Below are positions 1-10,908 of a DNA stretch of 64,000 bases, piece after piece. Numbering within the stretch: position 1 is the stretch's first letter; each line of letters opens with the position of its first letter. A program made the translations under genes and the position numbers. The notes beneath the pieces were generated by a model. It made no database searches and was not told the origin of the DNA. It saw only the letters and a list, made by a program, of their open reading frames with translations. Source of the DNA: Vanrija pseudolonga (taxonomy: Eukaryota > Basidiomycota > Tremellomycetes > Trichosporonales > Trichosporonaceae); assembly GCF_020906515.1 (NCBI RefSeq), contig NC_085851.1, positions 3,534,001 to 3,598,000 of the forward strand, read 5' to 3'.

Positions 1-524
1 CTGCTTGTTCGGTGGTGTGACGCCGGGCGAGTCAAGATCCAGAGCTCCTGTCCTGTCCTGGGTGAGTTTATGCGATGCGTGCCTTGCACTCTATCGACTT
101 TTGTTTCCGCAGCACATCTCGAGGTGCCTTGTGCTTTGTTGCTCCTCTTGACGACTACTCGTCGCTGTTGTTATGCATTGCCGCCTGCAGCTAGCAACGA
201 GGATTCCATTCCATCGTCCGCCCACGCAGCATTATTGCACAACAACACCACCCCGACATGCCGTGACGCCCGTGAAACACGTAAGGACAACTCACTCGCC
301 CACAACGGCTACAACACCCCTGTTCGGCTTTCTGCAAACCACCACAAACCGACCGAACAAGGACTGGCGCAAACTCTATCTCGTCGACACAACTCCCACA
401 CTAATCGCGCACCACGACACCACTGGCTGCCACGACACAATGCAAGTCATGCGTTATAGTGCTATTTACAATCTGCACACACACTGAAACCGAAACTGAA
501 ACTGCTGAGGCGACTTTGCCTCCC
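1..524. other. left-edge non-coding stretch
   Basis: I see no supportable gene here. The open frames on the plus strand have irregular composition, no recognisable motif and no neighbouring exon that would extend them. The stretch probably holds the 3' flank of the aldolase gene that ends at 525 and flank of whatever lies further left. Confidence 0.5.
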
Positions 525-1830
525 CTACGCGAGCGACTTCTCGAGCTCGTAGAACTCGGCGACAATCGCGTCGGCCTCAATCTTCTCGCCAGCAGCGTCA
601 GTGTAGTCGAGGAGAGGGCGGCGGACACGGGCCGAGGGGTATCCGTTGTGCTTCTTGAGCCACCACTTGGTGGCCGCGATGCCGCCACGCGCGAGCGTCT
701 GGTCGGCGCCGGCAGCGAGGTCCTGGAGCTTGAGCGCCTTGGTGAGGTCGGCCTTGGAGGGCTGGGCGTCGGTGGCGATCTTGTCGGCGAGCTGGAAGAG
801 ACGCGCAATCCCGCGGGGGTAGACGTTGGCGAGGCCCATGATGGCGCCGTGCGCGCGCCCCGCACCCACAGTGGGGAGGAGGAAGTCTGCGAACCCGCCG
901 AGCGTGATAAACTCTGGCGCGACGTCGGCGTGCGTGCGGGGGTACTTGGCGGCAAAGTCGGGGGTGGCCGTCGCGCCCGTGATGCGCGTGAGCTTGCCGA
1001 CGGCGCCGCACGTGAGCTTGACTCCGCAGATGTTGGGGCTCTCGCGCGCAATCTCGATGATCGTGTCCGAGTCGAGGTCGATCGTGCCCGCCGCGCCGGG
1101 GTAGTTGTAGATCATGACGGGGATGGGCGACGCCGCGGCCACGTCGGCGAAGAAGGTCTTGAGCGCCTCCTTGCCGAGCGCGCCCGAGAAGTAGCCGGGC
1201 GGGATGACGATGGCAATGTCGGCGCCGGCCTCGGCCGCGTCCTGCGAGAGGGCGATGGTGGCACGGGTCGAGTTGCCGCCGCTGTAGTAAAGGCAGCAGC
1301 GTCAGCTGCTGTTTGACAAACGCACAAAGCAAAGCGGGCAAGACGCGACGCACGCGGCCGGGCCGGCGGTCCGCCGCCACCCTGCCTCCGCCACGACCGC
1401 TCCGCTCCACCCGTCCTGCTTTCCTTTCCACTCACGTGCCAGCAATCAACACGGCGTCAGTGAACCCTGCGTCGTCGAGCGCCTTGCGCGCCGCGCCGAT
1501 AACCGCCTTGCGCTCCTCGCGGGTGAGGTGGTGCGACTCGCCCATCGAGCCGCAGATGACGGGCTGGACGCCGGCCTTTGCGAGCGAGACGACGTGGGTC
1601 GCGAGGGTGGTCAGGTCTGGAGAAGAGCGAGCGCGTCAGCGCGAGCTCGAGCACAGTGTCGCTTTCGCCATCGAATGTCGGTTGGGGAGCACCTGCAAAC
1701 GCGCCCCCTGCCCCCCGCCCCACTCACCGAGCTCCTCGTTCTCGTCGTAAAAGGTAGGGCTAGGCGCCCAGACGCCGGCCTTGAGGACGCGCTTGGCGGT
1801 GCCGTTGGTAGTGCCGTTGGATGCAGTCAT
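525..1830 (-). CDS. DapA-family aldolase (dihydrodipicolinate synthase superfamily)
   Basis: Three exons (1728-1830, 1436-1616, 525-1281) join in frame to 346 residues. The protein has the class I pyruvate-type aldolase layout: a GSMGE pyruvate-binding loop near residue 57, a YNYPG motif with the catalytic Tyr near 153, and the Schiff-base Lys near 183 in GVKLTCG. Fungi make lysine by the aminoadipate route, so a biosynthetic DapA is unlikely. In fungi this family includes L-threo-3-deoxyhexulosonate aldolase of galacturonate catabolism and 4-hydroxy-2-oxoglutarate aldolase. Sequence alone does not decide between them, and no transit peptide is obvious. The start MTASNGTTNG is the only ATG in frame with the first exon. 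Introns are 111 and 154 nt, longer than most in this window. Confidence 0.9.
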
Positions 1831-2342
1831 TGTGTGTGGAGAGGTAGAGTTAGAGAGAGTATACAACAGCAGCAACAAGCCTCAGTGTACGGGAAAAGTC
1901 GTGCAGCGTGCGTGCTTGCTTGCTTGCCTGCTTGCGTGCGCTCCTTATGGGGAGGCCGGAAAGTCGGCGTCGAGAGCAAGGAGCGCTTCGCTTTGTCGGG
2001 CGGGCCGCGGGCCGGCTGCCACCCACCGCCCGCCTGCCGCCCGCCGCCCTCCGCCCCACCGGCCCGGCCGTGACACGGCGTTGACTCTTTGTACTTCCGG
2101 CATATCGGCGCGCGGCGCGTAACGAGCTGCTGCTGCTGCAACGAGTCAATTGCGAATGCCCGCTTTGCGAGCGAGGTAGGGTTGGTAGCGATGCACGCGA
2201 GCACCACCCACCCACCCACACCCCACTCTGCGGCACAAACTCTGCGGGCGTCAACACTCACAACACCCCTCCCTCCCCCTATATCCGTCCATCTACTTGT
2301 ACATCTAATCCTGCGTCACTACTTATCACCACCACCTGCACA
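1831..2342. other. intergenic, promoter of the aldolase gene
   Basis: This lies between the aldolase start and the PRP46 stop, both on the minus strand. It should contain the aldolase promoter and the PRP46 3' flank. I see low-complexity GCTTGCTTGC-type runs near 1915-1935 and no credible coding frame. Confidence 0.5.
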
Positions 2343-4187
2343 CTATGCAACCTCAGAGTACACCTTGATCGTCTTGTCGGCACCACCAGTGATGAGTCGT
2401 GTGCCTGTCCGGTCGAATGTCGAGCAGAAGACACCCTGGGGTCGTTAGTAAACACCCTCTGCAGCACTGCCGGCGGCCCGCCACCACACCCGGCTGCACT
2501 ACCGCCGCAACGCAACACTCACCGCCTCAGCATCCAGCGATCCAGGCTGGGGAATGTCCTTGAGGTGCTGGAACGGCAACCCAGTGGCGTAGTCCCACAT
2601 TGTCAATGTTCCGTTGTCGGCTGCGCGTGTGTCAGCAACAAGAAACCGAGACAACCGGGCCGGTCGCGAGCCCGCGGGCCCGCTCCTCCGGCACCGGTAC
2701 CGACGCCACTCACCACCAGAGAACAGCACACCCTCCTGGTTGAGCGACAGCGTGTTGATAATCGCCTCGTGTCCGACAAAGTTGTTGACAAAGATGCCCT
2801 CGGGGCACTTCCACTTTTTAATGCTACCTGTCAGCCGGGGCATCCCAACGATAACCCACTTGTTTGTTCCCGAGCTGCCCGACGCAAAGCTGTACTCGGT
2901 CTCGTGGACGGCGAGCGAGCGGACCGCCTTCTTGTGGTGCGTGAGGGTCTGCATGCTCTTGCCGGCAGCCAGGTCCCAGAGCCTGAGGAGTAAGCGGGTG
3001 TTCCTCGTTTCCAAGAATGACACCCACCTAATGGTACTGTCCATGCTGCCCGAGATGATCTGCGGGTCGACATTCTGCGTCTTGACGTCGGCGACCGTGC
3101 TCGTGTGGCCGGTGAGCGTGAAGATGTTGGCGCGGGAACGCATGTCCCACACGCGGACACTGGCGTCACGACCACCAGTGACGAGAACGTCGAGCGTGGG
3201 GTGCACAGCGATGGTGTACACGCCCGAGTAGTGGCCGTGGTAGTGGCGGATCACCTTGTTGGTTTCCAAGTCCCAGCACTTGACCATCTGGAATAGTTAG
3301 CCCACGAGCGCGAAGCGCGAGGGTGGCTGAGGCTGGACGCCGCCATCCTTCGCCCCTCCACGGCAACCCACCTTGTCCTCGCCCGCACTGAACAAGTACG
3401 GATGCCTGTCCGACACGGCCAGTCCACGAATAGTCGAGATATGTCCCGTCAGACTGAGCTTGAGCTCGCCCGACGCCAGGTCCCAGATCTTGATCACGCG
3501 GTCGCCGGCGCCCGTCGCAAACCACTGGTTTCCGGGGTCGACAGTGACGGCGCGCACCCAGCCCATGTGGCCCGAGATGACGCGGGACAGCTTCCCTGCG
3601 GTGTGTCAGCGGCGTGGTTTTCTCTCTCTCGCTCTGCCCCTCGGCGCTGCGCGCCTCGGACAACACTCACACTGAGGATGGTACACCGGCTTGACCTCCC
3701 TCGCCTCCTTCTTGCGCATGAGCGCTTGCGAGAGGCGCGACGACGCGGCCCCTCCTTCCGCCGCAAAGCCCTCCTGGTGCCGGAACTTGACGAGCGCGCG
3801 GGGGGCAGAGGGTGCGGCCGTGTCAGCGCCGGGGTCGCGCAGCGAGTCGCCGCCCGTGATGAGCTTTGGTCCGGCGCTGGGCCCGGCAGCGGGGCCTGCA
3901 GCCGCGGCGCCAGCTGCCGCTGGCCGCTTCGGGCCTGCACCCGCACCAGCGGCCTGCAGCACCGGCGGGAGAACCTGCACGTCCTTGTACTCCCGTGCGA
4001 GCTTGGACGCGAGCTTGACCTTTGTCGCGCGTTCTGGCTCGTCCGACAGCCCGAGCGAGAACTCGCCTCCGTACGTCACGCGCGTGCGCTTCGCGCTCCG
4101 CCGCACCAGGTCTGCGAGCGGCGGGAGCGGCGTCGTCTCGCCAGCGGCGGAAGTGGATGGCGCGGGTGCCGCTACTTCTGTCGACAT
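2343..4187 (-). CDS. PRP46: Pre-mRNA splicing factor PRP46/PLRG1 (WD40)
   Basis: Seven exons (3671-4187, 3372-3595, 3028-3287, 2860-2982, 2714-2823, 2523-2620, 2343-2435) sum to 474 residues. About 170 residues of Ala/Pro-rich N-terminus are followed by seven WD40 repeats. The first repeat opens with [17 protein letters not shown], the hallmark of the PLRG1/Prp46 family, which sits in the NineTeen complex (Prp19-associated) of the active spliceosome. WD dipeptides (IKIWDL, VKCWDL, VRVWDM, LWDL, MWDY) recur at about 42-residue spacing, and the last repeat ends in [11 protein letters not shown]. Two introns fall right after a repeat motif. The fourth intron (2824-2859) is only 36 nt. It is needed to restore the family motif [11 protein letters not shown], but because its length is a multiple of three and it has no stop, reading through it would only insert 12 residues. 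Confidence 0.95.
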
Positions 4188-4465
4188 GGATGCTGGATGA
4201 TGGAGGAGCAAAGTGCGATCGAGCGAGTTCGATGTCGGTCGAAACAATCGAGAAGTTAGGTGGCAAGTTGGGAGTGAGTGACGGAAGCATTATCCACCAC
4301 GGCTTTTTTCACTATTAATCCCTAAACGACTCCGACAACAACAATAGACAGGTCTGGTCTGCCATGATGGGATAGAATACATCGACGATGCACATCATCG
4401 TCACAGTTTACGGCTATGGCGCCTACACGCACACACACTCTCCCAGTGCCCTAAACTCGGCACCC

Positions 4466-7400
4466 CTACACATCAATCTTGTTACGCTGCTGTTTCCACC
4501 AAGCTGAAAACTGGTTTGCCAGGTCCATGATCTGCCCTTCGCCGTTGAACATGCGGCAGTTCTCCAGCATGAGCTCAAAGTCTTCGTCCACTTGCCGCGC
4601 CGTCTGGTAGCTCCCCTTCTCGAGCTTGTGCTTGATAAGAGTAAGGTCACGCGCGTCCTCTCGAGGGATGCTGCGTGGGTCAGCGCAATCCGACAAACAT
4701 CTCCACCTACATTTCAAAGTACTGTGGGATGCCCAGTGCCACAGGGTCAACAGGTTCGCGGAAAATGAAGCTTAGCGGCTCCTTGAACGCCCGGTTGACC
4801 AACGACACCATGGCCTTCTTCTCGTCGGGCGTCATGCGCGGAGACACAGCCTTGGCCCACTCGCGCCAATACAGGGCCTCGTTGGCCGCAGCCATGTCCG
4901 TAATCGGCCCGGGCGGGTTGAACTGTCGGCAACTGGAGAGTCAGATGTCGTCGCAAAACACAAACTCACTTGGCAAAGATTAACTCAATGTCACGAGCCA
5001 GCTGGCCCATAGTTGTGTACTTCTTCTGGTCAATGCCCTTCGTAACCGTCTGGTAGTCGGACGGGTGGGCGATTTCCTGATAGTAGGTCGGGCATCCGTC
5101 GCGGACTGGGTCGACGGGCCGTAAGAAGTACCCCGCATTGGGATCCTTGATGAGCACCTGAATCATAACCTTTGCACGCTTCTGACGGAACGGCATCGTG
5201 TTGGTGGCGGTTGCCGGGAGGTCAGCCGGCGGGCGAGGCCATTGCGGAGCAGCGTAGTACTGTCCGGCAGCCGGCGCCGCAGCAGCCGGCTGTGGCGGTG
5301 GGGCGACCACGGGAGCCGGGGCAGGCGCAGGCGAAGCAGACGACTTCTTGGTCGAGTCTGATGACTTGGGCTTGTCGAACCGGATTGTCGGCGCATCCGG
5401 TTTCGTTTTGGACGCATCCGGCTTCGTTTTGGATGACTCGCCACTGGACCTCGGCTTGGAGGATGATGAAGACTCGCCAAACGACCGGGGCTTGCTCGAT
5501 TCGCGACTGACGTCCCCTGACGTAGGCTTGGCCTTTGACTGGTCGCCCCAGAGCTTGGCTTTGAACGGTGGTTCGGGAGGTTTGGACTTGGAGGACTCCG
5601 AGTGCTTCTTCGATGACTCTCCAGAAGACAACTTGATTTTCGGTGTCTCTGAGGTTGTCGAGAGCTTGATCTTCGGCGTCTCTGGAGCAGCTGAACTCTT
5701 CTTTGATGACCCCGATGATTCGGAGCCGCCATTGTGCTGAGACGATTTGGAGCTGCCGCTCGACCCGCTGAGCTTGATCTTCTTGGGCTGTGGAGGTGGC
5801 GACTCGCCCAACAGATCCTCGATGGCATCAGCAGCCTCGTCACGACCCATGGCATCGACTTCGGCGCCGAGGAGGTCGTCCAGGGCAGCAGCATCGCGCT
5901 TCTTCTTTGTCGGCTTGTCCTTCGGCCTGTCCTTCGGCCTGTCCCTGTCGCGCTCCTTCTCTTTGTCCTTCTCTTTCCGTGGTGGCTTTTCAGGTGACGC
6001 CGAGCGTGCAGCAGACGAGCCGGCCAACGATGACGACTTCTTGGGAACAGGCAGGGGCGGCGGAGGCATAGCCGAGGTTGGTGATTCGATGGTCACAGAC
6101 TTGGTCGACTTGAGCTTGATCTTTGGCACCCCTCCTGCCGAGCCGGGGACAGACGAAGGTGGGGGCATGAGGTGTGACTCGGACGTCGCAGAAGTCTTGA
6201 GCGTCAACTGTGGGCGAGCAGGTGGCGCAGCGGCAGCAGAAGGAGCAGGCGCCTTGGCCGGAGCAGCGGGCCCGGCCGCGCTGGCCTTCAACGTGGCCTC
6301 TGTCTTCTTCCATACTTGAGCAGGTCAGCTCTGCTTCTCACAACTCTTGTCAACTTACATGTCTCGTACATCTTGGCAAAGGTGTCGCCGGCCTTTCGAA
6401 CGGGACTTCCATGAGCATTGTAAAGGAAACAGTTGCTGATCAACAACTTGACGTCCTCGTTGAACTCGTCTCTTGTAGCGTACATGCCGCCGTCAAACTT
6501 TGCTCTGATCGTTGCCAGGTCAATAGGAGTCTTGACAATCTTCAAGTAATCTGGAGCATCGTCGCGGATGGGGTCCACAGGCTGACGGAAGTAGTGGCTC
6601 CGCTTGTCTAGAGTGATCTTCTGCAGCACGATGGAGATGGCTTTGAAGTCGGAGTCAGACAGTCCCTTGGCTTGTGCCTTGGGCACATTCTTCCGCTTCT
6701 TCTCCTTGGGAGGCGCTTGGGCAGCAGCGTTGAGAACGAGCTTGATGGGTGTGGAGGCAGTAGCCACCTCGGGTGACGTGACCTGGGGGAAGTTGTAGTC
6801 TGTTTGCTCTGCGCGCTGGGCCGTTGGCGTAGGGGCACCGAGACTGAGGCGGATCTTGGGCTTGGAGCCGGTCGGCGTCTCTGTGGTCGGTGTCTGCAGG
6901 GTGATGAGGACACCGGGCTTGGGCTCTGGCACACTGCTCGACATGACCTCGGCGGCCTTGATCAACGCGAACAAGATCTCGTGGTCACCGCCAGTGAAGG
7001 CCTCGCTGCACTGTCAGAAATCTTTCACGACAACAACTCACAGCAATGTCTGCTGGACAGTCTGCCTCAATTCCTGCTTCCCGTTGAACTCCTTGCGCAG
7101 AGCCTTGACAATCTTGGTGTTCTCCTGCTCGCGCTCGGCGTGATACTGGTTCGGCGAGTCGACATTCACCTCGATGACTCCGGGTGGACTCGCCATGTAC
7201 ACCTCGCCGACGGCCAGTGTCATGAGGATCGACTCGGAGATGGCACGAGCAACGTGCCGACGGACGGTGAGCGAGTAGTCCTGCCGAGTCACATCAAACA
7301 AGTACTGTACCAGCGGCTGGCTTCGGCCTGGTGGCTTGCAGAGGAGGAGGCAGTCAAAAGCGGTGATGCGCAAGGGCTCATAGTTGCCCTCGCGGGTGTA

Positions 7401-10400
7401 GCTCAGGAAGATCTTGGGGTCGTTGGTCCGCTGACCGACGAGAATCGACTTGAGGTGCGCCTGGAGGCCTGCCTGCGTTACCACGTTGTGGTAGCTGGGT
7501 ACTAGGCGGTCGACGGTGATCGCCCGCTCGACGGCATCGGTGGCGTCCTTCAGCAGCTCCTTGTCGCGATCAGTGGAGATGTAGCCAGTGATGTTGACGC
7601 CAGCGGAGAAGGCGCTCCCGAGGGCCGAGATCACCGTTGCGACGTAGTACGAGTCCGAGTAAAAGGTGGCCGAGTTGTCGTTGTACTTGAGGACATTCAA
7701 TAGCAATTGCCGGACTTGCGTCCAAACCCCCTTCGTTGCTGGGTCTCGTAGCTCTGCCAATGCGGTCACGATGCTCTTCTTCAAGAAATAGTCGGCGATA
7801 TCCTTAAAGTCGTTGGGCTTTGGATACGCGATTGCACTGAGCGGGTCCTCGTCGTCCGTCGGCTGACAGTATAGTGTCTGGAACAGCTTGAGGAGAAGGA
7901 AGAGGCCGATGTAATCGGCTTCCGAGTTGTTGTACTGTGCAGGTGAGTGGGAGTCCATAGGTATGGTACCTACCACAACCAATGCTCGTGCCGCCTCCAT
8001 TCGAACACGGTAGTAGTAGTTCTCTACCAACACTGTTCGGGCGAGCTCGCTCGCTATGACCGGCGACGGGTACATTGTCATCCGCTGGATAGCCTGGGCA
8101 ATCGTCAGCACACAGAGCGCCTACATTTCCACCCACCTGAAGCTGCGCGACAACGTCGCGATCGCCCTGAAGCTGCGAGATCCAGAACCATGGCTTCTCC
8201 TGGATATCAAAGAAGGCCAGCCATTCGCACTCTGGGTCGACGCGGATCCACTCGTATCCTCCACCTTCGCCCAGCATTGCACTGGCCTCATCATCGCTCC
8301 AGTCACCCACACGCCATCGCCGTCGCTCGTCTTCATCATCCCACGGCGGATAAGCGAACACTTCTGAGCGGTCGACGTCGCGTAGTTGCTCAGCCTGGTC
8401 GTCGTCATTATCCTCAGCCTGCACTAGGGTTTCCTGCAATTTGCTGAAACGCGCAGCGACGTGGCCAGACCGTCTTGTACGCTTGTACTTGGTGTTGAAC
8501 GGTAGAGGGAAGACCTTGTATGGCTGCTTGATGTCGACCAAGTGCTCGAACGGCGCACCATCTGCCTCGTGGATACGGACAGTGAGACTGCCTTCAAAGA
8601 AAGGCGTTGGTCGTTTTGACGCAATGAACTTGGCCTTGTTCTTTTCGTCCATCGCCTCGGCAGCCTGAATGGCAGGCTGTTGCTGCTGGACGGCAAACTC
8701 GACCAAGAACTTTTTGCGGATGAAATTTGTCTTGATGGTGATATGTGGACAGCCACTACCGTAGATCCACTGGTCGGCGAAGGTCGTGAGGTCCATGCTC
8801 GAGATTTTTCGGCACAAGCGGATGAATGAGTTGGTGGACACCGTGTTGTTTGGCAATTCGTCCGACAGCGAGGCGAGGAAGATGCGCGGGATGACACGAG
8901 ACAGACCCAGTGATGTCCCCGACTTGGCGATATGGCGGTCGAGAATGTGGAGCACCAGCGGCCCCTTCAAGCTCATGAAGTTCATGGCGCTGGCTGACGG
9001 CGGGTCGATGGCACCAGGGACGCATAGCGGCAGCTGCTCGCCATTGTCCAAGCGCACGCAGCGATCGATATCCTTCTTCATCCGGAACCGGTACTCGTTG
9101 TTTCCAAACAGGGAACGGATGAACAGGCCGTGGATGTAGCCGGCGAGGCCGGTGACAAGCCAAGTGTCTGACAGAGTCCGCTGGATGATGTTGACTCCGA
9201 TCCATTGCTGGATCAGCGCAAATGACAGTATCTGCCTGGTATCGAACGCCTGGTCGATCACATCGGCGGGGTGGAGGAGGTCGGACGAGAAGATGCTCAT
9301 TGTGACTCCTGTTGATGCCTGTGCGCGCGGGTCGGACACGAAAACCATCTTGTACGCAGAGTAAGGGAACGAGCTGTACTCTGTCGTGTAAAACGTCATG
9401 GCACGGCAGAGGAACGATGTTGATGTGATCAGATCGCGGCGCTGTCCTGGCAGGCAGAATGCCAGCATTGGCTTCTGCGTTTCGCCTCCAGTCTCCGATG
9501 GGAGCTGGTAAAACTCGAATGGTCCAGCGGCGAACGAGATGTGCTGCACCGACGAGTCGCCCGTCTGCATGTAGTAGAAGATGACTTTGTGTGGGTCGTG
9601 AGGATGTGTCACCTGGGTCGTTAGTGTGGGTACCCCAGCACCCCAGCACGCTGGCTCACCTGCTCTAGCAACTCTCCGCTAGCAACCACCATTACAGGGA
9701 AGACCTCGTTGTCCCCTCTTGGCTCGCCACCCTCAAGATACCGCGGGACGATGAACTCGAGCTCCCAAGTACATCGCTCCCACAGGCTGTCGACACATGG
9801 CGTCCACACTCGAGCCGAGTCGAAGGTCGTGGGCGAGAGGAACATGTGCGGGATTTGCTGTGCACAGTCAGCACAACGCACCCCAGTCGCGGCCATCATT
9901 CCACTCACCGACTCGTCCCCTCCATCACCCGGCCGGCGAAACACGATGCCCTCCACAACGTCGCCACCAACAACAAGCTGGTAGTCGATTTGGATCAGGA
10001 TCGGAGCGAGGCTCATGCCGTTTTCCGACTCGACAACGCGGACCCAGCCGTGGGACACGGAGATGGCGAGCTCGCCATCCTCCTGCTCGCCGAGGGCGGA
10101 CCACGTCTTGCGCTTGATCTCCTGGTGGCTCTTGAGATCGATGGGCGGCTCGCGGACCGGGAGCGGCTGGAACGGGTTCGTGTGCGCAAACGACGCAGGC
10201 GTCGGGTACAGCGGGTTTGCGGGGGTCGGTGACGACAGCGTCACAGAGTTGATTTGCAGCAGCGGCGACGCATGCAGGTAGACTGTGCGGAGGGACGGGT
10301 TCGAGGGGAAGATGGTGAGGTACGCCGAGCCCTGCGGGGGTCAGCACAGGCAGCGCGCGCGCAATCCGCAATCGCTGTAAACGCACAGTGAGCACGCCGG

Positions 10401-10526
10401 CAAAGTCAACCTCGAGCACTACTCTCTGATGTGACGTGGAGCCAGAGTTAGCAGGGAACAAACACGCAAGCCAGCAGCGGATACTCATAGAGAGAAGCCT
10501 CGTCCTCCGCCCACATCGTCTGCCAT
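4466..10526 (-). CDS. TAF2: TFIID subunit TAF2 with three C-terminal bromodomains
   Basis: Eleven exons (10489-10526, 10387-10435, 9909-10331, 9660-9857, 8137-9612, 7974-8093, 7042-7934, 6359-7005, 4970-6314, 4711-4932, 4466-4670) give 1871 residues. The first ~1060 residues are the M1-aminopeptidase-like TAF2 fold (early SLSHQRVVLEVDF; YYMQTGDSSVQH; QQWIGVNI). The zinc-binding HExxH is absent, as in other TAF2 proteins. Three bromodomains follow, near residues 1180-1285, 1640-1755 and 1757-1871. Each has an F-x-PVDP-type ZA loop and the acetyl-lysine Asn (YNAHG, FNPPG, FNGEG). The linkers are Ser/Lys-rich with several KIKL motifs. The role would be promoter binding in TFIID, with added reading of acetylated chromatin. 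The first intron appears to be AT-AC; the alternative start at 10488 needs no such intron but adds an unlikely N-terminus. Human TAF2 is about 1200 residues, so this one is much enlarged. Confidence 0.93.
10436..10488 (-). other. probable AT-AC intron (53 nt) in TAF2
   Basis: Removing these 53 nt (donor ATGAGT, branch CTAAC, acceptor CAC) joins a strong-context start (CCACCATGG at 10526) to the conserved TAF2 opening and yields RGFSLSHQRVV. Human TAF2 has the similar PFKLAHQ there. No GT donor lies where it is needed. The competing readings are an ATG at 10488, inside the donor itself, or a GT-AG intron (10426-10514) that would delete the conserved His-Gln. Confidence 0.55.
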
Positions 10527-10908
10527 GGTGGGCCGCCGGCTGTCGCGCTCGAGCTTGCTATCGAATCGTGGTGCACAGTTGGTTTGTATGTCCCCCAGAG
10601 GGGGTGGTTTGTCGTGTGTTTTTGGCCCCCCGTCGACGTGTCGAGTTGGGATGGGGGATGTAGAATGTCGAGTTGGTGTTCGTCGCGTGCGGCTAAAGTG
10701 GTGGTGGTCATTGTTGGTGGTCGTCGCTGTTGGGTGGCAATTCCAGGGTGAGACAAGTTAGGCGTGCCCAATGCGGGCCTATTTGGCATCACTCGGTGCC
10801 CCGCATCAACAACAAGTCCGAGATAGCGACAATTGACTACGATCCGGGTTGTTGCTTCCCCTTGTTCTTCCGCTCATTGTGTCCATAATACGCAGAACAA
10901 GCAGAACA
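10527..10908. promoter_or_regulatory. divergent promoter TAF2 / inositol monophosphatase
   Basis: A 382-bp gap separates the two start codons, so both core promoters and leaders must lie here. It contains a GTGG/TGGTGG-rich stretch near 10695-10735. I see no clear TATA box and no coding frame that belongs to a third gene. Confidence 0.5.

Noticed and set aside
10448-10792. Upstream open frame as the N-terminus of TAF2
   Set aside because: It ends at a stop before the conserved HQRVVLEV word and can be joined only by splice sites weaker than the AT-AC model.
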